A stretch of 64,000 nt of DNA from Kitasatospora humi (GCF_020907985.1 NZ_JAJJPA010000002.1:1-64000); one strand, 5' to 3'. Positions 1 through 8,878 are shown, counted from the first letter of the stretch. The notes: a model not told the origin generated them from the letters alone. Made by a program: numbers and translations.

Positions 1-1092
1 CAGCCGCAGCCAGACCGGCGAGCCCGCCTCGGCGGCGAGCGCGGCGCCCGCCCGGTGGAGCCAGTGGGCCGCCCGGGCGCGGGCCGCCTTCGGGTCGCCG
101 GCGATGCTGCTGAGCGTCAGCACGCCCTCGCCGGTGGACTCCCCGGCGACGATCCGCGCGGCGACCCCGGACCGCTCGGCGCGCGCGAGCACCTCGCCGA
201 CGACCTTGCCGAGCAGGCTGGTGGCGTCGAACCTGCCTTCGCCGGTGACGACCAGGTCGGCCCCGGCCAGTGCCTCCGTCAGGCCGAGCAGGTCGGCGAC
301 GGCTGCCGCGCCGGGCGTGACGGTGGCGCCCCAGGCGGCCATCAGGCCGTAGGCGGCGCCACCGGCCGCGCCCGCTCCGGGTCGTCGCGGATCGCCACCG
401 AGCAACTCGGCGAGGCGGCCGAGGCCTTCGTCGAGCCGTTCGATGTCGGCGGGCGAGGCGCCCTTCTGCGGACCGTACACGGCGGCGGCGCCGGCGGGGC
501 CCAGCAGCGGGTTGGCGACATCGGTGAGCAGCCGCACGCCGCCGAGCGGCGCGGCCCGGAACCGGCCGCGGTCCACCCAGTGGGCCCGGCCGAGGGCGCC
601 GCCGCCGTCGGGCAGCGGCACGCCGTCGGCGTCGAGCAGCCGCAGGCCCAGGGCCGCCAGCAGACCGGCCCCGCCGTCGGTGGAGGCGGAGCCGCCGAGG
701 GCGACCATCAGCCGCCGTGCTCCGCCGTCGAGGGCAGCGGCGATCAGCTCGCCGGTGCCCCGGCTGGTGGCGGTGAGCGGGGCGAGGTCGCCCATCAGCG
801 TGATCCCGCTGGCGGTGGCGAGTTCGACCACGGCGGTGCCGTCCGGGAGGAGGGCGTACTCACCGTCCACGGGCCGGCCGTCGGGGCCGGTGCAGCCGCC
901 CATCCGGATGAGGGCGGCACCCGGGTGGGCGGCCATGACGGCGGCCAGAGTGCCTTCTCCGCCGTCGGCCATGGGTCGGATCACCAGGTGGTCCGCCCGG
1001 CGGACGGAGCGCCAGCCGTCGGCCAGCGCCCGAGCCGCGTCGGCGGCGGTGACGGTCCCCTTGAAGGAGTCGGGTGCGAAGACGACCCTCAC
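1..1092 (-). CDS. glycerate kinase (partial at window edge)
   Basis: Glycerate 2-kinase family enzyme that phosphorylates D-glycerate with ATP to feed glycolysis. The N-terminus reads VRVVFAPDSFKGTVTAADAA, which carries the family's APDSFKG signature. ADGGEGTL and LGGSASTDGGAG glycine-rich motifs and a TGEGRFDATSLLGK motif near the C-terminal part follow. The frame is open to base 1 (364 codons, no stop), so only the last few residues are missing compared with the usual 370-390. The GTG start overlaps the stop of the preceding epimerase gene (GTGA), so it is the last visible gene of a translationally coupled operon. Identification is firm from motifs. Its substrate in this pathway is inferred to be glycerate released by the upstream sugar-acid enzymes. 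Confidence 0.9.
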   Translation of the reverse strand, partial: MRVVFAPDSFKGTVTAADAARALADGWRSVRRADHLVIRPMADGGEGTLAAVMAAHPGAALIRMGGCTGPDGRPVDGEYALLPDGTAVVELATASGITLMGDLAPLTATSRGTGELIAAALDGGARRLMVALGGSASTDGGAGLLAALGLRLLDADGVPLPDGGGALGRAHWVDRGRFRAAPLGGVRLLTDVANPLLGPAGAAAVYGPQKGASPADIERLDEGLGRLAELLGGDPRRPGAGAAGGAAYGLMAAWGATVTPGAAAVADLLGLTEALAGADLVVTGEGRFDATSLLGKVVGEVLARAERSGVAARIVAGESTGEGVLTLSSIAGDPKAARARAAHWLHRAGAALAAEAGSPVWLRL

Positions 1093-1925
1093 GGGGTTTC
1101 CACGTGGGCGCGGTGGCGCTCGATCACGGTCCGCAGGGTCTGCTCCCCGGGGGTGTCCCAGATCCGCTGGTTGAAGATCTCGACCTCGATCCAGCCGGTG
1201 TAGCCGGCCGCGTCGACGAGGTCGGTCATGGCCCGGAAGTCGATGTGGCCGTCACCGACGTGGCCGCGCCCCAGCAGGACGTCGGGGGGCAGCGGCAGCG
1301 TCCAGTCGCAGACCTGGTAGGAGGCGATCCGCTCCCCGGCGCGGGCGATCTGCTCGGCCAGCCGCGGGTCCCACCAGACGTGGTAGCTGTCCACCACGAC
1401 ACCGACCTGCTCGACGGGGAACTGCTCGGCGAGGTCGAGTGCCTGGCCCAGGGTGGAGACCACGGCCCGGTCGGCGCAGAACATCGGATGCAGCGGCTCG
1501 ATCGCCAGACGCACGCCGAAGTCACCGGCGTGCGGGGCGAGTTCGCCGAGCAGCTCGGCCACCCGGGCGCGGGCGCCGGCCAAGTCGCGGCTGGGGTGCG
1601 CAGATCCGGCACCGGGAAGGCCGCCGACCACCATCACCAGGGTGTCGGTGCCCAGTTCGGCCGCCTCCTCCAGGGCACGCAGGTTCTCCGCCAGCGCCGC
1701 CTGGAGGCCCTCGGGGCCGGGAGCGGTGAGGAAGCCGCCCCGGCACAGGCTGCTGACCGCCAGGCCCGCATCGCGGACCAGCTTCACCGCGGTGGCGAGG
1801 CCGGTCTCGGCGACCTTGTCCCGCCACAGGCCGATCGCCGGGACGCCGGCGTCCACGCAGCCCTGGACGGCCTCGGGCAGGCTCCAGTTCCTGGTGGTGA
1901 TCTGGTTCAGGGACAGCCGACTCAT
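1089..1925 (-). CDS. sugar phosphate isomerase/epimerase (hydroxypyruvate isomerase-like TIM barrel)
   Basis: 278-residue AP-endonuclease-2-type TIM-barrel protein starting MSRLSLNQITTRNWSLPEAV. The metal-site type segments of this fold are visible: LAIEPLHPMF (Glu/His), VVDSYHVWW (Asp/His), VGDGHIDF and GWIEVEIFNQ (Glu). The family isomerises or epimerises ketoses, inosose-type sugars or hydroxypyruvate with a divalent metal. The ATG at 1925 overlaps the stop of the DUF993 gene (ATGA) and the stop overlaps the glycerate kinase start, so the longer upstream-extended frame is not credible. Proximity to glycerate kinase makes hydroxypyruvate-type or sugar-acid chemistry plausible, but the exact substrate cannot be read from sequence. 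Confidence 0.85.
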   Translation of the reverse strand: MSRLSLNQITTRNWSLPEAVQGCVDAGVPAIGLWRDKVAETGLATAVKLVRDAGLAVSSLCRGGFLTAPGPEGLQAALAENLRALEEAAELGTDTLVMVVGGLPGAGSAHPSRDLAGARARVAELLGELAPHAGDFGVRLAIEPLHPMFCADRAVVSTLGQALDLAEQFPVEQVGVVVDSYHVWWDPRLAEQIARAGERIASYQVCDWTLPLPPDVLLGRGHVGDGHIDFRAMTDLVDAAGYTGWIEVEIFNQRIWDTPGEQTLRTVIERHRAHVETP

Positions 1926-3070
1926 GCGTCCACCCCCGCCACGGCGAGGAACCGGCGCATCCGGTCGACGGCGAGGTCCGGGTCGGGCAGCACGCCGGCC
2001 TGGTCGGCGAGCCGGAACAGCTCCACCAGGTGCGGCACGGAACGACCGCTCTGCGCACCGGCCACCATGGTGAAGTGGTCCTGGTGGCCGGCGAGCCACG
2101 CCAGGAAGACGATGCCCGTCTTGTAGTGGTACGTCGGCGTGGTGAACAGGTGCCGGGCCAGCGGCAGGGTCGGGGCCAGCAGGGCGTCGTAGCGGTCCAG
2201 GTCGCCGGAGTCGAGCGCGTGCAGGGCGGCGGCGGCCCTGGCGGCGATCGGGTCGAAGACGCCCAGCAGTGCGTGGCTGTGGCCGAGTTCATCGCCCCGG
2301 ATGAGCTGCGGGTAGTTGAAGTCGTCCCCGGTGTAGAGCTTGACGCCATCGGGCAGGGCGCGGCGCAGCGCGATCTCCCGGTCGGCGTCGAGCAGGGACA
2401 CCTTGATGCCGTCGATCCGGTCGGCGTGCTCCTCGACGAGCGCCAGCACGGTTCCGGTGGCCCGGTCGAGGTCGGGGGAGCCCCAGTAGCCCCGCAGCGC
2501 CGGGTCGAACATCTCGCCGAGCCAGTGCAGGATGACGGGCTGCCTGGCCTGGCCGATCAGGTGGCCGTAGAGCCGCAGGTAGTCGTCGGGGCCGTGCGCG
2601 GTGGCGGCGAGCGCCCGACTGGCCATCAGGACGGGCTGCGCACCGGCGTCTTCGACCACCTCCAACTGCTGCTCGTAGGCGGCCAGGATCTCGGACGGAT
2701 CCGGGTCGGGAGTGGTGAGTTGATCGGTGCCCACGCCGCACGCGAGCCTGCCTGCGACGGCCCGGGCCTCGGCTCCGGAGCGGGTGATCAGCTCCTTGGT
2801 GGCGGCCCAGTCCAGGCCCATGCCGCGCTGGGCCGTGTCCATGGCGTCGGCGACGCCGAGGCCGAGCGACCACAGGCGGTGGCGGAAGGCCATGGTGGCC
2901 TCCCAGTCGACGGCGGCGGCCGCACCGGGCGCGTTCCCGCCCTGCGGGTCGGCGACCACGTGAGCGGCGGCGAGAGCCACGCGGCTGGTCGATGGACGGA
3001 GCCGAGCGGGCAGCGGCTCGGGCTCGCGCAGGACCAACCGGCCGGTACCGGGGAGCTTCAACTCGGCCAT
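1922..3070 (-). CDS. DUF993 family protein (dihydrodipicolinate synthase-like)
   Basis: 382-residue protein of the DUF993 family, often labelled dihydrodipicolinate synthase family. Typical segments are VDWEATMAFRHRLWSLGLGVADAMDTAQRG near the N-terminal third (given here only as a landmark), GCGVGTDQL-like and VILHWLGEMFDPAL motifs, and DGIKVSLLDAD, consistent with a class I aldolase-like TIM barrel with a candidate Schiff-base lysine in the IKVS segment. The biochemical function of the family is not established to my knowledge. It sits between an Idh/MocA dehydrogenase and a sugar isomerase with stop-start overlaps on both sides, so a retro-aldol or dehydratase step on an oxidised sugar is a reasonable inference. 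The start ATG 3070 overlaps the stop of the upstream gene. Confidence 0.85.
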   Translation of the reverse strand: MAELKLPGTGRLVLREPEPLPARLRPSTSRVALAAAHVVADPQGGNAPGAAAAVDWEATMAFRHRLWSLGLGVADAMDTAQRGMGLDWAATKELITRSGAEARAVAGRLACGVGTDQLTTPDPDPSEILAAYEQQLEVVEDAGAQPVLMASRALAATAHGPDDYLRLYGHLIGQARQPVILHWLGEMFDPALRGYWGSPDLDRATGTVLALVEEHADRIDGIKVSLLDADREIALRRALPDGVKLYTGDDFNYPQLIRGDELGHSHALLGVFDPIAARAAAALHALDSGDLDRYDALLAPTLPLARHLFTTPTYHYKTGIVFLAWLAGHQDHFTMVAGAQSGRSVPHLVELFRLADQAGVLPDPDLAVDRMRRFLAVAGVDA

Positions 3071-4221
3071 CAGATCTCCAGTTCGGGAACGTCGAAGCGG
3101 CGGCCCTCGGCGGCGGAGCGCAGGCCCAGCTCGGCGAGCTGCACGCCCTTGGCGCCCTCCAACAGGTCCCACTGGTACGGGGAACCGGTGACGGCGTGCT
3201 TGAGGAACAGCTCCCACTGGACCTTGAAGCCGTTGTCGAACTCCTCGTTGTCGGGCACCTGCTGCCACTGCGAGCGGAACGACTCGGTGGCCGGCAGGTC
3301 GGGGTTCCAGACCGGCTTGGGGGTGCCGGCGCGGTGCTGGAAGCGGCAGTTGCGAAGGCCCGCCACGGCGCTGCCCTCGGTGCCGTCGACCTGGAACTCC
3401 ACCAGCTCGTCGCGGTCGACCCGGACCGCCCAGGAGGAGTTGATCTGGGCGGTGATGCCGCCCTCCAACTCGAAGACGCCGTAGGCGGCGTCGTCGGCGG
3501 TGGCCTGGTACGGCTTGCCCTGCTCGTCGACCCGGGTGGGGATGTGGGTGGCGGTGTGGGCGTACACCGAGCGGACCGGGGCGATGAGGTTGTCCAGCAC
3601 GTAGCGCCAGTGCGGGAACATGTCCAGGATCATGCCGCCGCCGTCCTCGGCGCGGTAGTTCCAGGAGGGCCGCTGGGCCGACTGCCAGTCGCCCTCGAAG
3701 ACCCAGTAGCCGAACTCGCCGCGCACGGACAGGATCCGGCCGAAGAATCCGCCGTCGACCAGCCGCTTGAGCTTCAGCAGGCCCGGCAGGAACAGCTTGT
3801 CCTGCACCGCGCCGTTGCACACCCCGGCATCGCGGGCCAGCCGGGCCAGCTCCAGCGCGGCCTCGACCGACTCGGCGGTCGGCTTCTCAGTGTAGATGTG
3901 CTTCCCGGCGGCGATCGCCTTGCGGATGGCCTGCTCGCGGGCCTGGGTGACCTGGGCGTCGAAGTAGATCTCGGTGAGCGGGTGGGCCAGCGCCTCGTCC
4001 AGCGAGGTGGTCCAGTGCTCCAGGCCGTGGCGGTCGGCCAGCTCCTTGAGCTTGTGCTCGCTGCGGCCGACCAGGATCGGCTCGGGCCACAGCAGTTGGC
4101 CGTTCTCCAGGGCGAGGCCGCCCTGCTCGCGGATGGCCAGGATGGAGCGGACCAGGTGCTGGCGGTAGCCCATCCGGCCGGTCACGCCGTTCATGACGAT
4201 GCCGATCACTTTGCGGGACAT
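3070..4221 (-). CDS. Gfo/Idh/MocA family oxidoreductase
   Basis: 383-residue NAD(P)-dependent dehydrogenase. The N-terminal Rossmann segment is MSRKVIGIVMNGVTGRMGYR. The family's EKP signature appears as IYTEKPTAESVEAAL at about residues 105-120, with the lysine expected to act in hydride transfer. The C-terminal alpha/beta domain contains GGGMILDMFPHWRYV, matching the usual GGG..D...H pattern that supplies the catalytic Asp/His region. Members oxidise or epimerise sugars, inositols or sugar acids. It is the first gene of the downstream half-operon (with DUF993, isomerase and glycerate kinase) and is preceded by a GAGGAG ribosome site. A hairpin just upstream (4300-4333) separates it from the hydroxyacid dehydrogenase gene, so it may have its own promoter. 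Confidence 0.9.
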   Translation of the reverse strand: MSRKVIGIVMNGVTGRMGYRQHLVRSILAIREQGGLALENGQLLWPEPILVGRSEHKLKELADRHGLEHWTTSLDEALAHPLTEIYFDAQVTQAREQAIRKAIAAGKHIYTEKPTAESVEAALELARLARDAGVCNGAVQDKLFLPGLLKLKRLVDGGFFGRILSVRGEFGYWVFEGDWQSAQRPSWNYRAEDGGGMILDMFPHWRYVLDNLIAPVRSVYAHTATHIPTRVDEQGKPYQATADDAAYGVFELEGGITAQINSSWAVRVDRDELVEFQVDGTEGSAVAGLRNCRFQHRAGTPKPVWNPDLPATESFRSQWQQVPDNEEFDNGFKVQWELFLKHAVTGSPYQWDLLEGAKGVQLAELGLRSAAEGRRFDVPELEI

Positions 4222-4299
4222 GGGCGGGCTCTCCTCGGGTGGTGTGAAGCCTCGGCAGCGGGCCGAGTGCGGTGGTGCTTTCCAAACATGCGTCGGGAT

Positions 4300-4333
4300 C
4301 CCGCCGGGTCATGGCGATGACGACCCCGGCGGG
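4300..4333 (-). terminator. hairpin between hydroxyacid dehydrogenase and Gfo/Idh genes
   Basis: CCCGCCGG (4300-4307) pairs with CCGGCGGG (4326-4333). An inner stem, GTCAT (4308-4312) with ATGAC (4317-4321), closes a GGCG loop, with a small bulge between the stems. It lies 18 bases past the stop of the leftward hydroxyacid dehydrogenase gene and upstream of the Gfo/Idh gene. It could therefore terminate or attenuate readthrough from the transporter genes. Confidence 0.55.
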
Positions 4334-4350
4334 GGAGACCTGGTGACCCG

Positions 4351-5412
4351 TCAGGCCGTGCGGTCGACCGCCTCCGGCAGGACCGGATGGGCGAACGGCA
4401 AACCCGCGGTGTAGCAGGCGAGTTCGTCGGCGACGGCGGCTGCCATCCGGTGCAGCTCGTTGCCCAGCGAGCCGGCCACGTGCGGGGTGAGCAGCACGTT
4501 CGGCAGCTCGTACAGCGGCGAGTCGGCCGGCAGCACCTCGGGCGTGGTGACGTCGAGCACCGCGTTGAGGCGGCCGGCGGCCAGCTCCGCCACCAGGGCG
4601 TCCTGCTCGACCAGCGACCCGCGGGAGGTGTTGACCAGGGTGGCGCCGTCCGGCATCAGCGCCAGCATCCGGCGGCTGATCAGGTGGCGGGTGGCGGGGA
4701 GTTCGGGGGCGTGCACGCTCACCACGTCGCTGAGCGCGCAGAGTTCGTGCAGGGCCACGGCTCGGGCGCCCAGCGCTTGCGCCTCGTGCTGCGTCACATA
4801 CGGGTCGTGGAGCAGGAGTTCGAGGTCGTACGGTCGGAGCAGCTCCAGCACCCGCCGGCCGATCTGCGAGGCGCCGACGATGCCGACGGTCTTGCGGTAG
4901 TTGCCCATGCCGGGGTGGGCGTGCTGCCAGTCGCGCCGCGCGCGTTGCTCCCGGTACTCCGAACTGATACGTAGCACCTGCTTGTTGGCGAACAGGACGG
5001 CGGCAACGGTGTATTCGGCGACCGGCAGGGCGTTGGCCCAGGCGGCCGAGGTGACCTGGATGCCGCGCTTCCAGCAGGCCTCGGTGATGTGGTGCTTGAC
5101 CGACCCCGCGGCGTGCAGCACGGCACGCAGCCCGGGTGCGGCGGCCAGCACGGTTTCGTCGATCGGCGGGCAGCCCCAGCTGCTGACGATGACCTCCGCG
5201 TCGGCGAGGGCGGCGAGCGCCTCCGGGGTGCCGAAGTCGTCGATGACCAGGGCGGGATCGAGGTCGGCGAGGCTGGTGAGCCGGCCGAGCGTGCGGCGGT
5301 CGAACAGGCTCGGGGCGAGCTCGGGGTGCATGGCCAGCACTGCTCGCGGCCGCGTACGGCCGGCGGGCGGCAGCTCCGCGTCGCCGGTGGCCGCGGTCTG
5401 CGGGTTGGACAC
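4351..5412 (-). CDS. D-2-hydroxyacid dehydrogenase family protein
   Basis: NAD-dependent D-isomer 2-hydroxyacid dehydrogenase (353 residues from GTG 5412). The nucleotide-binding motif is VGIVGASQIGRRVLELL. The catalytic triad region is visible as the Arg in LVNTSRGSLV, the Glu in the following VLDVTTPE segment, and the His in LLTPHVAGSLGNE. Members reduce 2-keto acids such as glyoxylate or hydroxypyruvate, or act on sugar-derived acids. The GTG at 5412 has a GGAG six bases upstream and is preferred; an in-frame GTG at 5457 overlaps the permease stop (GTGA) and would add 15 residues. It closes the transporter operon, and together with glycerate kinase downstream suggests a hydroxypyruvate/glycerate outlet. 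That role is inference. Confidence 0.87.
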   Translation of the reverse strand: MSNPQTAATGDAELPPAGRTRPRAVLAMHPELAPSLFDRRTLGRLTSLADLDPALVIDDFGTPEALAALADAEVIVSSWGCPPIDETVLAAAPGLRAVLHAAGSVKHHITEACWKRGIQVTSAAWANALPVAEYTVAAVLFANKQVLRISSEYREQRARRDWQHAHPGMGNYRKTVGIVGASQIGRRVLELLRPYDLELLLHDPYVTQHEAQALGARAVALHELCALSDVVSVHAPELPATRHLISRRMLALMPDGATLVNTSRGSLVEQDALVAELAAGRLNAVLDVTTPEVLPADSPLYELPNVLLTPHVAGSLGNELHRMAAAVADELACYTAGLPFAHPVLPEAVDRTA

Positions 5413-5453
5413 TGGGGTCTCCGGAGTGTCGGTGAAGTGGGCTGGTCGGTCGG

Positions 5454-6368
5454 TCACTTGATGCTGCCCGCGGTGAGGCCGGCCTTCCAGTGCCGCTGCA
5501 GGGCGATGAAGGCGACCACCAGCGGGACGATCGCCAGCAGTGAGCCGGTGACGACCAGCGGGTAGTACGAGGGCTCGCTCCGGGTCTGGGTGTTCCAGGA
5601 GTAGAGCCCGAGGCTGACCGGGAAGAGCTTGCTGTCGGAGAGCATCACCAGCGGCAGGAAGAAGTTGTTCCAGATGGCCGTGAACTGGAACAGGAACACC
5701 GTCACGAAGCCGGGCATCACCATCCTCAGGCCGATCGACCAGAAGGTGCGCAGCTCGCCGGCGCCGTCCACGCGGGCCGCCTCCAGGACCTCGCCGGGCA
5801 CGTACCCGGCGCAGAACACCCTGGCCAGGTAGACCCCGAAGGGGTTGACCAGGCTGGGGACGAAGACGGCCCAGAAGGTGTTGACCAGGCCGACCTTGGA
5901 GGCCAGCAGGTACATCGGCAGGGCGAGTGCGGTGGTGGGCACCAGGACGCCGAGCAGCACCAGACCGAAGAGCTTCTCCTTGCCGCGGAAGCCGTAGACC
6001 TCGAAGGCGTAGCCCGCGCAGACGCAGACGAAGGCGCAGCCCAGCGCTCCGAGCCCGGCGTACAGCAGGGAGTTGAGGTACCAGTGGAAGTAGATCCCGG
6101 CGTCGGCCGCGGCCAGGTCGTGCAGGTTCTGGCCGAGGTGGAAGTCGGCCGGGGTCAGGGTGTTGCCGCCCAGCAGGTCCGGGGTGTTCTTGGCGGCCGC
6201 GGTGAGCAGCCAGCCCAGCGGCAGCAGGGTGTAGAGCGTGAACAGCACCAGGGCGCCGTTGACGGCCGCCTTGGAGGGGCTCCACGGCCGCCGCCCGGCC
6301 CGGCCGGGCGCGGGTGTCGGCCGGGGCTGGGGCGCGGCGGCCCGCTCGGGAGGAGAGAGCGTCTTCAT
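5454..6368 (-). CDS. carbohydrate ABC transporter permease (MalG-like)
   Basis: 304-residue inner-membrane permease with about six hydrophobic segments. It carries the EAA loop (LEAARVDGAGELRTFWSIGL) that contacts the ATPase. The C-terminal part has the WNNFFLPLVML pattern typical of MalG-type sugar permeases. The ATG at 6368 overlaps the stop of the MalF-like gene (ATGA). No ATP-binding protein is encoded nearby; in streptomycetes such importers usually share an MsiK-type ATPase, which is family knowledge rather than something shown here. Confidence 0.93.
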   Translation of the reverse strand: MKTLSPPERAAAPQPRPTPAPGRAGRRPWSPSKAAVNGALVLFTLYTLLPLGWLLTAAAKNTPDLLGGNTLTPADFHLGQNLHDLAAADAGIYFHWYLNSLLYAGLGALGCAFVCVCAGYAFEVYGFRGKEKLFGLVLLGVLVPTTALALPMYLLASKVGLVNTFWAVFVPSLVNPFGVYLARVFCAGYVPGEVLEAARVDGAGELRTFWSIGLRMVMPGFVTVFLFQFTAIWNNFFLPLVMLSDSKLFPVSLGLYSWNTQTRSEPSYYPLVVTGSLLAIVPLVVAFIALQRHWKAGLTAGSIK

Positions 6369-7327
6369 GCGGCGGCCTCCGCCCGGCGTTCGGTCCGGCC
6401 ACGGGTGAGCCGGGTGACGATGAAGGACAGCGCGGCGGCGACCAGCGCGAGCATCACGGACGAGGCCGCGGCCAGGCCGTAGTCGTCGCGGTCGAAGGCC
6501 GCGGTGTAGGCGAACATGTTGGGCGTCCAGGAGCTGACCACGGCGGGCGCGGTGCGGTACATGATCATCGGCTCGGTGAACAGCTGGAGCGAGCCGATCA
6601 CGGTGAACATGCCGACCATCGTGATCGAGGCCCGGATCAGCGGGACCTTGATGCTGAGGGCGGTGCGCAGCGGGCCGGCGCCGTCCACCACCGAGGCCTC
6701 CAGGACCTCGCGCGGGATGGCCTGCAGCGCGGCGTAGAAGATCACCATGTTGTAGCCGGTCCACTCCCACACGGCCATGTTGACCACCGCGGGCAGCGGG
6801 TGGCCGAGCAGGTCCAGGTGGCTGCCGGCCGAGTTCAGCGCGCCGATCACCGGGCTGATGCCGGGGGTGTAGAGGTAGGTCCAGACCAGTGCCGCGATGA
6901 TGCCCGGCACGGCGTGCGGCAGGAACAGCGCCAGCTGGAAGAACCGCTTGGCCCGGGCCAGCACGGAGTCCAGCAGCAGGGCCGCCAGCAGCGACAGGCC
7001 GAGCATGACCGGGATGTAGAGCACGCAGTACTGGACGATGGTCAGGAAGCCGGTCCGGTAGGCCGAATCCCCCAGTGCCCGGGCGTAGTTGCCGAAGCCG
7101 GTGAAGACCGTTCGGGCGTCGCCGAAACCCAGACCGGAGCGCTGCTCGGTGAACAGGCTCAGGTAGACGGCGTAGCCGATCGGGACCAGCATCACGGCGG
7201 TGAAGAGCAGCAGGAACGGGGCGATGAGCAGGGCGGGGGCCCCGCTCCTCCCGCGCCGCCTGACGGTGGCGGCGCGGGAGGCGGCGTTGTCGCCCCGCGG
7301 CGGAGCCGCTGATCGGGACCGTGTCAC
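6365..7327 (-). CDS. carbohydrate ABC transporter permease (MalF-like)
   Basis: 320-residue permease beginning VTRSRSAAPPRGDN. The Arg-rich cytoplasmic tail is followed by a first membrane segment (APALLIAPFLLLFTAVMLVP). The EAA-type loop reads EVLEASVVDGAGPLRTALS, and VVNMAVWEWTGYNMVIFYA is a conserved sugar-permease segment. The GTG start at 7327 overlaps the lipoprotein stop (GTGA), and its own stop overlaps the next permease start. It forms the inner-membrane channel with the MalG-like partner, fed by the solute-binding lipoprotein upstream. The sugar is unknown. Confidence 0.92.
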   Translation of the reverse strand: MTRSRSAAPPRGDNAASRAATVRRRGRSGAPALLIAPFLLLFTAVMLVPIGYAVYLSLFTEQRSGLGFGDARTVFTGFGNYARALGDSAYRTGFLTIVQYCVLYIPVMLGLSLLAALLLDSVLARAKRFFQLALFLPHAVPGIIAALVWTYLYTPGISPVIGALNSAGSHLDLLGHPLPAVVNMAVWEWTGYNMVIFYAALQAIPREVLEASVVDGAGPLRTALSIKVPLIRASITMVGMFTVIGSLQLFTEPMIMYRTAPAVVSSWTPNMFAYTAAFDRDDYGLAAASSVMLALVAAALSFIVTRLTRGRTERRAEAAA

Positions 7328-8673
7328 TGGGCGACCTTGAGTCCGCGGGTCTTGAGTGCGTTGACGGTGGACTGCTGGGCGGCGTCGACGGCCGCGCCGA
7401 TGGTGCCGCCGCTGCCGAGCTTGCCGAAGGCGTCCGACATGGTGCTGTTGGCGACGCTCATGGCCGGTCCCCACTGCCAGTCGGGCAGGATCGCCTTGGA
7501 CTCGTCGACGAAGACGGAGTAGATGTCCTGGCCGCCGTAGAAGTCGGTCTTGAAGGCCGACTTGGCGGTCGGCACCAGCTCCGGGTCGGCGGGGAACAGC
7601 GAGGAGGTGCCGGAGGCGATGCGGGCCTGGATGCCCTCGGGCGTGGTGGTCGCCCAGGTGGCGAACTCCACGGCGGCCTTGGCCTTCTTGCTGTCCTTGG
7701 AGACGGCGAAGGTGGTGCCGCCGAGCATGCCGCTGGCGGGCTTGCCGTCCCAGCTCGGGACCGGGGCGACCGCCCACTTGCCGGCCGCGCCGGGGGAGCT
7801 CGCCAGGTCGGACTGCAGCACGCCGCCTCCCCAGGCCGCGCCGACGTAGGCGGCGGTCTCGCCCTTCTGCAGCGAGGCGACCCACTGCTGGCTGAACGAG
7901 GTCTGGACGCGGACCAGGTCGTTGGAGACCAGCTGCTGCCAGTAGTCGGTTACCCGCTTGGTCTCGGGGCTGTTGAGGGCGACGTTCCAGGTGTCGCCGA
8001 CGCCGGTGAACCAGTGCGCGCCGTTCTGCCAGGAGAGCGCCTCGAGGGTGCTCGGGTCGTCCGGGAAGAAGGTGCCGATCCGGGTGTTCGGCTCGGCCTG
8101 CTTCAGCTTCTGCGCGTCGGCGAGGTACTCGTCCCAGGTCGTCGGCGGGGTGGTGATGCCGGCCTGGGCGAAGAGGTCCTTGCGGTAGAACAGCGCCTGC
8201 GGGGAGGCGTCCAGCGGCAGGCCCCAGCTCTTGCCGGCGAGGGTGGTCAGCTCCACGGACTGCGGCAGGTACTTCGCCTTGAGGCTGTCCGGGACGAGCT
8301 TGGTGATGTCCTGGACGGCGCCCTGGCTGACGAAGTCGGGCAGCGCCGCGTACTCGACGTTGAACACGTCCGGGGCGTTGCCGGCCTTGACCGCGTCCGT
8401 GATCTTCGCATAGCCGCCCGCGACGCCGGACGGGATCTGCTGGAAGGTGACCTGGACGTCCTTGTGCGAGGAGTTGAACGCGTTCACCACGTCCTGGGTG
8501 CCCTTGGCCCAGCCCCAGAAGGTGATGGTGACCGGGCCGGAGTCCGCGCCGTTGGAGCTGGATCCCCCGCCGCTGCCGCAGGCCGCGACGAGGGACAGGG
8601 AGAGCGCGCCGATGGTGGCGACGGCGGCGAGGCGCGCTCTGCGCGAACGGGCGCTGGTGGGGGAGATGGACAT
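7324..8673 (-). CDS. extracellular sugar-binding lipoprotein of ABC importer
   Basis: 449-residue solute-binding protein. A positively charged N-terminus and hydrophobic stretch end in the lipobox LVAAC, so the mature protein starts at Cys (about residue 32) and is lipid-anchored outside the membrane. The Ser/Gly linker GSGGGSSSNG and then VTITFWGWAKGTQDVV are typical of family 1 sugar-binding proteins. It is the first gene of the leftward operon and has a CAGGAG ribosome site. A good promoter (TTGACT-17-CAGGAT, 8776 to 8748) and a 16-base palindrome lie directly upstream. It would capture an oligosaccharide or sugar acid for the two permeases behind it. Confidence 0.93.
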   Translation of the reverse strand: MSISPTSARSRRARLAAVATIGALSLSLVAACGSGGGSSSNGADSGPVTITFWGWAKGTQDVVNAFNSSHKDVQVTFQQIPSGVAGGYAKITDAVKAGNAPDVFNVEYAALPDFVSQGAVQDITKLVPDSLKAKYLPQSVELTTLAGKSWGLPLDASPQALFYRKDLFAQAGITTPPTTWDEYLADAQKLKQAEPNTRIGTFFPDDPSTLEALSWQNGAHWFTGVGDTWNVALNSPETKRVTDYWQQLVSNDLVRVQTSFSQQWVASLQKGETAAYVGAAWGGGVLQSDLASSPGAAGKWAVAPVPSWDGKPASGMLGGTTFAVSKDSKKAKAAVEFATWATTTPEGIQARIASGTSSLFPADPELVPTAKSAFKTDFYGGQDIYSVFVDESKAILPDWQWGPAMSVANSTMSDAFGKLGSGGTIGAAVDAAQQSTVNALKTRGLKVAQ

Positions 8674-8747
8674 GGCTCGGCTCCTGGGGCGGGGGCGGTG
8701 TGCCGTTGACGGCCGATCGTCGAACGGACGGTCGGCGGATTGCGGCT

Positions 8748-8776
8748 ATCCTGCGACCACCTCCGATCAGAGTCAA
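8748..8776 (-). promoter_or_regulatory. candidate promoter of the first ABC operon
   Basis: Read on the minus strand, TTGACT (8776-8771), a 17-base spacer and CAGGAT (8753-8748) closely match the actinobacterial housekeeping consensus (TTGACN, TAGGAT type). It is placed about 75 bases before the ATG at 8673. This is a sequence match only. Confidence 0.5.
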
Positions 8777-8782
8777 GAGGAA

Positions 8783-8809
8783 CGGATCAATTGATCCGAG
8801 TTGATCCGA
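8783..8809. promoter_or_regulatory. palindrome plus direct repeat, candidate operator
   Basis: CGGATCAATTGATCCG (8783-8798) is a perfect 16-base palindrome. The half-site TTGATCCGA recurs immediately at 8801-8809, giving two copies of TTGATCCGA ten bases apart. The element sits seven bases upstream of the -35 box of the leftward ABC operon promoter, a natural position for a regulator. The nearby DeoR-type or GntR-type regulators are the obvious candidates to bind it. Confidence 0.55.
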
Positions 8810-8878
8810 TCGTAATCATCGTCAACCGTCAATCTGCCGCCCGTCTGGCCTTCCGCTGCATGACGCCCTGGCGGGCCT

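Noticed and set aside
1922..3820. N-terminal extension of the DUF993 frame into the Gfo/Idh gene
   Set aside because: The extension is Arg/Gly-rich antipattern sequence inside a confident gene on the same strand; the ATGA overlap at 3070 explains the true start.
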